A stretch of DNA of 7,881 nt from Acidobacteriaceae bacterium (lineage in GTDB: Bacteria > Acidobacteriota > Terriglobia > Terriglobales > Acidobacteriaceae). Numbering within the stretch: position 1 is the stretch's first letter; each line of letters starts with the position of its first letter. The notes under the pieces are model-generated. The model was not told where the DNA came from. It did no database searches and saw only the letters and a list, made by a program, of their open reading frames with translations. Made by a program: the position numbers and the translations under genes. The stretch is from NCBI GenBank assembly GCA_003165095.1, contig PLSH01000035.1:1-7881 (forward strand). Reading direction: 5' to 3'. This document shows positions 1 through 6,600 of the stretch, piece by piece.

Positions 1-135
1 ACCTGAGTGAAGCAGATACCTAGCACTCAAGAATTTAACAACATAAATAAAGCAAAATGAATATGATAGTGGCAATTCACATCCTGCCGTTTCTGTTCAT
101 ATCGTTCGCCTTAAACCACCCCAAATTCCCCGTTT

Positions 136-169
136 TGTCGTACCATGACAGCTATGTCTTGCCATGACA
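136..169. promoter_or_regulatory. Tandem pair of operator-like imperfect palindromes (TGTC-N7-GACA)
   Basis: Two 15-base copies, TGTCGTACCATGACA (136-150) and TGTCTTGCCATGACA (155-169), match at 13 of 15 positions. Each is an imperfect inverted repeat with outer half-sites TGTC and GACA. They start 19 bases apart, close to two turns of the helix, so two dimers of a regulator could sit on nearly the same face of the DNA. This is what the sequence shows; that they are an operator is inference. I cannot name the regulator family. They lie about 215 bases upstream of the best promoter, so they could instead serve a different promoter or a divergent gene beyond the left edge. Confidence 0.45.
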
Positions 170-383
170 ATTGAGCGCGGGAGTTATCCTTTCCAGTGGC
201 CCGCAGGCCTTCCCTTTCCAATCGCTCTGGGTTGGAGCTATATCTCGTCAAAGTAACGATCTAACTTCAAATCAAACAAATGCCAAATTCTTGCGAAAAG
301 GCTCTCCTGAACGACTTGCGCAGATTACAGAGGGAAGTAATGCGATTATGTTATTCTTTTCCTTGGACTTGCATGCTTTTTTC

Positions 384-412
384 TTGACTCCTGACTCTTC
401 CCCTTATCTAAT
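384..412 (+). promoter_or_regulatory. Predicted sigma70-type promoter
   Basis: A -35 element TTGACT (384-389, 5 of 6 matches to consensus) is separated by exactly 17 bases from a -10 element TCTAAT (407-412, 5 of 6). Transcription would start near 419, leaving a 5' untranslated leader of roughly 60 bases before the GTG at 479. It is the best-spaced pair I found in the upstream region and points the right way. Promoter preferences in this organism are unknown, so the call rests only on the general housekeeping consensus. Confidence 0.5.
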
Positions 413-468
413 TGCGCTAATACCAATTCAAACCGCCAGCATTTGGGCAACGTAGTCCCCATTCCCCC

Positions 469-472
469 GAGG
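469..472 (+). promoter_or_regulatory. Ribosome binding site GAGG for the GTG start
   Basis: GAGG pairs with the CCUC of the 16S rRNA tail and lies 6 bases before the GTG at 479, an optimal spacing. It decides the start: later in-frame GTG codons at 500 and 524 lack a comparable site. Choosing 524 would give a shorter, more conventional signal peptide, so that start is not fully excluded. Confidence 0.65.
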
Positions 473-478
473 TTCCCC

Positions 479-622
479 GTGCGCCGCTTCAATTGCCTTG
501 TGCAGTTCCGCAAAAGTCTTCGTGTGTCTTTCTCCTTCCGTCCAGGCACGCCCGTTAGCACGTCACTTGCTGCCTGCCTGTCCCTGCTGTGGCTCTTCGG
601 CCTGGCCGGTTCGGTATTCGCG
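479..622 (+). other. Signal peptide (Sec type) of the giant surface protein
   Basis: Residues 1-27 form an unusually long basic n-region (Arg2, Arg3, Arg11, Lys12, Arg15, Arg21). It is followed by a hydrophobic core LAACLSLLWLFGLAG (residues 30-44) and a cleavage motif V-F-A before Gln49, giving a predicted signal peptidase I cut after residue 48. This implies export through Sec. The twin Arg at 2-3 is too far from the hydrophobic core and lacks the Tat consensus. The exact start, and so the length of the n-region, depends on the choice of GTG codon. Confidence 0.8.
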
Positions 623-3600
623 CAAGTCTCCACTTCGACAACGCTCTCGGTGACAAATACGAGCGGCGACACCGTCACGTCGGTATCCTCCGGAACGGTC
701 GTGGTGCTGACGGCTACCGTGACCGGCGGGGGGGGCGAGGTGAAACTGGGCACCGTCAATTTTTGCGATGCGACGGCGGCCCACTGCGAGGATGGGCACC
801 TGCTGGGGTCGGCTCAGCTGACCTCGAAGGGTACGGCGGTTTTGAAGTTCAGGCCGGCCCTGGGCGAGCACAGCTACAAAGCACAATTCCTGGGAACCAC
901 AGCGAACGCGGCCAGCGCGTCCTCCGACGCGAGCCTGACCGTCACGGGCGGGCCATACGGGACAACCACCTCGATCGCACAAAGCGGTTCGGCGGGCAAC
1001 TACACGCTGACGGCCACGGTGACGAGTACCAACAGCGCCGCGCTCTCGCCTACGGGCACGATCGATTTTCTTGACACAACAAACAGCAACTATGTGCTCG
1101 GCAGTTCGACGCTTGCCGCGGGTCCAGCGACGTCGACCTATGCGCCGTACGTCAGGTACAACTCAGGCTTCGAATCTAACCTTGTCACTGTGGCGGATCT
1201 TAACCAGGACGGAATTCCGGACCTGATCATCGCGAACAACCCGAACTCTGGCGCGAGCACAGCTTTTATCACCGTCCTGCTGGGCAAAGGCGACGGCACC
1301 TATCAGGCAGGAATTACCTACAACTCTCCCGAAGCGAACGGTTATTCAGGTGACGCTCCTGGCGCCATTGCGGTAGGGGACCTGAATGGGGACGGCTACC
1401 CGGACGTGGTAGTGTCTGGCACCGTACTTGATGTGGTCTATGTGTATCTGAACGACGGCAAAGGCGACGGCGGCCTGAATGGCCCGACTTCGTACGTCTT
1501 TAATCTTCCTTCAACCGGTTCAAATACAACGGGCCCGATGGGCTCCCCCAGCGGAATTGCCATCGCGGACATCCACAACGACGGCAAGCCGGATGTAGTG
1601 GTCACGTTTCCCCAATACGCGATTCCCGGCTCATCCTGCAACAACTTCGATGTTGACGGGACGGTCGGGGCATGCAGTGCGGTGAGCGTTATGCGCGGAA
1701 ACGGGGACGGTACCCTGCAGATGGAACCCATCACCGATAGCCCTCCCTGGGCGCCTTCTTTCAGTTCAGGGTTTGTTGGTCAATACAACAACGCATCCGA
1801 GCCCATCGTGATTGCGGACCTGCGCGGGAACGGCAAACTTGACGCGGTAAATATCGTTCCTGGGCTAGGCCTGGTGTGCGTGAACCTTGGTAACGGAGAC
1901 GGAACCTTCGCGAATGGGGTGTGCTACCTCGCGGGTGGTGGAAACAACGTTGCAGTAGGCGACTTTAACGGGGACGGCATTCCGGATCTGGTTGTATCGA
2001 CCGGTGGCGGCAGCGGTATCAACGTGCTTCTGGGCAACGGCGACGGAACTTTTCAGACTGCTCTTGACGTTGCAAACCCAACTTCGCCCTATGCCATGAC
2101 GATCGGGGACATGAACGGGGACGGCAAGCTGGATCTGGTAGCGACAAGCGTTAGTGATAGTAATACGGGCATTATCTCCGTACTTTACGGAAATGGAGAT
2201 GGCACCTTCGGATCTCCGACTTCTTATCCAGGAGCGGTGTATGGTCAGAATCAGCTATCCGTGGCGGTGGCGGATCTGAACGGGGATGGCGCTCTCGATA
2301 TAGTGGGAACCGACACGGGGACAGCGTCGGCGAATGTGCTGCTCGGCTCGCTGTCGACATCGGCGGTCGCAACGTTGACTGGAGTTTCGCCGGTGGGGTC
2401 AAGCAGCACCACCCATGCCGTGGGGGCCAGCTACGGCGGCGACTCGTACTACTCGACAAGTTCATCCGGCCCCACATCCCTGGTACCGCAGCCGGTTCCA
2501 ACTACACTGGCGTTCGTGTCGAACACCACTACCGTCACGGTTGGCGGACAAGTGACGCTGACGGCAACGGTCTCGCCCGATTCCGCGCAGAGCCATTCCG
2601 CGAGCGGCACGGTCACGTTCTATTCGAACGGAACCAGCATCGGAACGGCGGGGGTCTCGAACGGCGTAGCTACGCTGCAACCCAGCCTGACGGTTGTGCA
2701 GACGGATACGTTCACTGCCAGCTATGCGGGCGATAACAACTTCGCCGGCAGCAGTTCGACTTCGAGTGTCCAGGTAGCCGTGAACAAAGCGCAACCCACT
2801 CTAACCGTCACGACCAGTCCTTCCAGCACCATGGTTTACGGCAGTTTTGTTCAGGTGACGGCTGTGCTCTCGCCCGCTTCCATTCCAGGCGGCTCAAACA
2901 CGAACAACGAGACGATCACCTTCTACAACAATGGAACCAGCCTTGGCACCGCGACGCTCACGGATAGCGAAGCGACGTATGTGATTGACGAGCCCACTGT
3001 GGGGAACTACTCGTTTACGGCATCCTATGGCGGAGACGCAAGCTTCGATGCCGTCAGCATGTCTCCGGCAGTCCCTTTAACGGTGCAGAAAAAGTCGACC
3101 AGCATGGCGGTGACAACCAACGTGGTCAGCCCCACTACCTACGGCCAGTCAGTCACTCTATATGCCGCATTCTCTCCTAACGCCGCCTCGTCCGACACCA
3201 CCAACGGCGAAACAGTCACCTTCTATGACAATGGTGTCAGCGTTGGACCCCCCGCGTCCGCGACCCTCAGCAGCGAAGCTGCCACGCTCAGTATCAACAC
3301 AGTTCTCCCGGCGGGGGTCAATAGTTTCACGGTCAAGTATCCGGGCGATGGGAACTTCGATCCCAGCACCTCGCCGGCGACCATTTTGAACGTGCAGCCG
3401 CTGCCGACCACCCTGTCGGTATCGGCCCCCTCGTCCAGCTTCTACACTTACGGCTCCTCGTTCCACGTGCAAGTGTTCATTACTCCCTACTACGTGACGG
3501 GCGGCAACTCCACAAACGGGGAACCGGTCACCCTCTACCAAAATGGAGTCAGCCTTGGAACTGCGCCGCTCAGTGCCGGCGCAGCCACGTTCACAGTGAA

Positions 3601-6600
3601 CGTGCCCCCAGTTGGTAACGATGCATACAGCGCGAGCTACACGAGCGATACAAGCTTTGCATCGAGTACCGCCGCGGCCACCAACCTCACCACCGTTGCA
3701 GTGCAGCCGGCAACAACTGCCTTGGGATTAACAACCAGTAGCCCCAACGGCATTATCGGCAGCGGCCTGCCGGTGACACTGACGGCTACGCTCGCGCCTT
3801 ACGCTGTGACAGGTAACACCGGAACAACCAGCAGCAACGGGGAGCCGGTCGCTTTTTTGAGTAATGGAACCACCATCGGCACCGGAACGCTGTTGAATGG
3901 AGTCGCTACCTTCACTTACTCCAGCGGGTTCTCAATTGGGACTTATGTGTTGACGGCGAGTTATGGGGGCGACGCGAACTTTACCAACACGAACACGAAC
4001 ACGTCCCCTGTCAATCTGAAGGTGCTCCAGTCCACCAGCCTGACACTGTCATCCAGTCCGGCTCACTTCAGCGCTTTGAACCAGGTGGTCACACTGACGG
4101 CTACGCTCTCGCCCTATACATCGGCGGCCGGCAACACCAACGGCGAGAATATCCAGTTTTTTGACAACAATGACCAATGGGAGTCCGCGACCCTGTCGAA
4201 TGGCGTTGCCACGTTGGTTGTCACCAGCGGGCTGACGCAGGGAAGCCATTCGTTCACGGCCCTTTACGGAGGGGACGCAGCCTTCGCCAGTTCAAGCACC
4301 TCGGCGTCCCCTATCGCCTTTGATGTGGCAACGTCCGAGAACTATGTGGTGAATGCCTCTACGGACGATGCCGGTTCGGAATCGCACTGCACACCCCAAA
4401 GCTCGACCACGAGCAATACCGTGGACAGCGCCTGCTCGCTGCGCGATGCGCTGCTTGCCGCGGCGGACGCCCCTGAAGGCGCGAACGTCACCTTCGCCAC
4501 ATTGAGATTCCAGAGCCCGACCGCGATCACGCTGACCCACGGCACACTCACCGTGCCGGCAAACACGACGCTCACCGGCCCTACCTCGGGTAGCGGCGGC
4601 ACACTGACCAACCTGGTAACCGTGAACGGCAACGGCACCTCCAAGCAGACATCGTCCACCATCTTTACGGTGACCGGGACCGGGACGGCCATAAGCAACC
4701 TGACCATCACCGGCGGCTGGGTGCCCTGGAATAATGGGACTCCTGGAAACGGCGCCGGCATCCTGAACACGGGCAACCTGGCGCTGACCAACAGCACCAT
4801 CACGAACAACGGCACCATCTTCTCCGGCGGCGGCATCTACAACACGGGCACGTTGACGGTGGTCGGCTGCACCATCGCCGGCAACACGGCCAGTACGGAC
4901 GGTCCAGGCAACGGCGGCGGAATCGATAACGAGAACAACGGCACGCTGACACTCATCAACAGCACCATTGCCAACAATGCGACGCCCAACGGCCTTGGCA
5001 GTGGCATGGCTGTCGGTTCCGGCACGGTAACCATCACAGACACCACCATTTCCGGAAACTCGGGAGGCCCGTACGATGGAATCTACATCGCTGCCGGCAC
5101 CGTCAATCTCGCCAACTCAATTGTGAGCGGCAACGGCGGCCTTGAGGATATTCAGGGCAACTATACCGATAATGGTGGGAACGTCCTGGGTTATGTGAAT
5201 GGCAGCCCGATCAACAGCAACAACTTGAATCTGGGCCCGCTCGACAGTTACGGCGGCCCCACGCAAACGATGCTGCCTCTTCCGGGAAGCTCGGCTATCT
5301 GCGCAGGCACATCCGGCAACAGCCCTTGGAGCTGGTTGGCGCCATTGACTGCGATCACTATCGATCAGCGCGGCTATCCAAACCAGAACTTCAGCTATAC
5401 ACGTTTACCGTTTGTCAGTGGTGGCACTCCGCTTATTGCCGCCTGCTTTGACGCCGGCGCCGTGCAGACCAACTTCCAATCGGTTCAGTTCGCCCAGTCC
5501 AGTTACAACGAGAGCGTTGGCGGCGCTCTAGTTCCGCCGCTCGTCGCCACAGTTATTGAGAACGGCGCGAGCCGAGGAGGCGTGCCACTGACGCTGACTT
5601 ACTCAGGGCCTGGAAATCTGAGCGGCAACACTGCTACCACCGTGGAAAGCGCAGGCGCAACTTTCTCCGGCCTGTCAGTCGATACTGTCGGCAGCGGGAC
5701 GCTCAGCACGGGGGAAATCATCATCGGCGCCAGCTCATATATCAGCGCCTCGACGAACCTTACTGTTCTGCCGGCGCTCGTAATCTCGCCGGTCAGCGAG
5801 ACCATCTCCACACCCTCGGGAGTGTCGTTCTCGCAAAGTTTCAGCATCTCGAATGGTTCGGGTAGCTATCTTCTGACCAGCTCGGGAACTCTGCCATCCG
5901 GGGTTACGTTGACGCCATCGGGAACGGCCACCGGAACCGGCTGGACGCTGAGCGGCACGCCGCTGCAGGCCGGCGGCTATACTTTCACGCTCAGCGCCAC
6001 CGACGCGATCACTAGCGCTCTCACCATTTCCCAGACCTATACTCTCTCGGTGGCGCCGGCCACCACCACCACGCTTGCGGCCTCGCCGGCATCCTCGGCG
6101 CCACTCGGGCAGCCGGTGACGCTCACGGCCACGGTCTCTTCCCCCACGGCCACAGGCACAGTCACCTTCTTCGACGGAAGCCTTGCGTACGGTTCCGCAA
6201 GCCTCAGCGTCGGCTCGCCCAACACCGCAACCTTTACGTTCAGCGCCTCGACCATTGGCCATCCGCTGGCCCTTGGCGCGCACAGCTTCACGGCGCATTA
6301 CTCGGGCGACACAACTGACGCAGCGAACACCAGCAATACCCTCACCTACAATGTAAATTTGCCGAATTTTGTAGTGAATACGACGAGCGACGACGCCGGA
6401 ACGTTTACCTGCACGCCGCTCGTTTCCACAACGAGCAATACCACCGACGGCAACAACGGGGGCAGCGCCGGTCTATGCACGTTGCGCGACGCGCTGAATA
6501 CCGCATCGGTCGCCGGAACGGGCAATATTCAATTCGACACTACGGTCTTTGCGGCATCGAATCTCGTCGGCAATCCAACCGCAAATACCATCTCACCCAA

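Larger units (their letters stand above)
1..478. other. Non-coding upstream region of the giant surface-protein gene
   Basis: This leader is visibly richer in A and T than the gene that follows. No reading frame in it has both a convincing ribosome site and a protein-like composition, and I see no end of an upstream gene, tRNA-like fold or strong terminator hairpin. It holds two tandem imperfect palindromes (136-169), a sigma70-like promoter (384-412), a T6 run just before the -35 element (377-382), and a GAGG ribosome site (469-472). The reading frame of the downstream gene is closed upstream by a TGA at 392-394, so the gene cannot start earlier than 395. Bases 1-135 and 170-376 contain nothing else I can support. 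Confidence 0.75.

Noticed and set aside
57..167. A 36-codon ATG reading frame on the + strand with a hydrophobic N-terminus (MNMIVAIHILPFLFISFALN)
   Set aside because: There is no convincing ribosome site before it, it has no recognisable relatives, and its 3' end overlaps the tandem palindromes. The hydrophobic stretch is mildly suggestive of a small membrane peptide, but chance in AT-rich DNA explains it as well.
136..169. CRISPR array made of the two short repeats
   Set aside because: There are only two copies, with a 4-base gap between them instead of a spacer, and each is palindromic. Operator sites explain this better.
171..455. A 94-codon reading frame on the + strand starting at TTG
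   Set aside because: It has a weak start codon, no ribosome site and non-protein-like composition, and it overlaps the predicted promoter. Probably a chance open frame.
479..500. Twin arginine at residues 2-3 as a Tat export signal
   Set aside because: The following residues (F-N-C) do not fit the RRxFLK consensus and the hydrophobic core begins more than 25 residues later.
566..577. Lipobox-like L-A-A-C at residues 30-33 of the giant protein
   Set aside because: The sequence before the Cys is polar and Pro/Ser/Thr-rich, while the hydrophobic core lies after it. A lipobox must come at the end of the core, so signal peptidase I cleavage after VFA (residue 48) is more likely.
589..1074. A 161-codon + strand frame overlapping the 5' part of the giant gene
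   Set aside because: It is rich in Arg and Gly with no domain, typical of an out-of-frame reading of GC-rich DNA. It matters only as the frame entered after a +1 slip in the G8 tract.
4342..4836. A 164-codon minus-strand frame with long hydrophobic Val/Pro/Leu runs
   Set aside because: It is antisense to the Thr/Ser/Gly-rich beta-helix module, whose ACC and GGC codons read backwards as Val, Pro and Ala. Similar Val/Pro-rich minus-strand frames (4837-5049, 6037-6291, 6529-6777, 7588-7797) appear opposite other domains of the gene, which marks them as shadows.
4654..5145. Pectate-lyase-like enzyme activity of the beta-helix modules
   Set aside because: The right-handed helix pattern is clear, but I could not identify a conserved set of catalytic Asp, Arg or Lys residues. 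The rungs look like those of adhesin or passenger-type helices.
5735..6298. A 187-codon minus-strand frame rich in Arg and Gly
   Set aside because: It is opposite the He_PIG and Ig domains, has no ribosome site or domain, and its composition fits antisense of the real gene.
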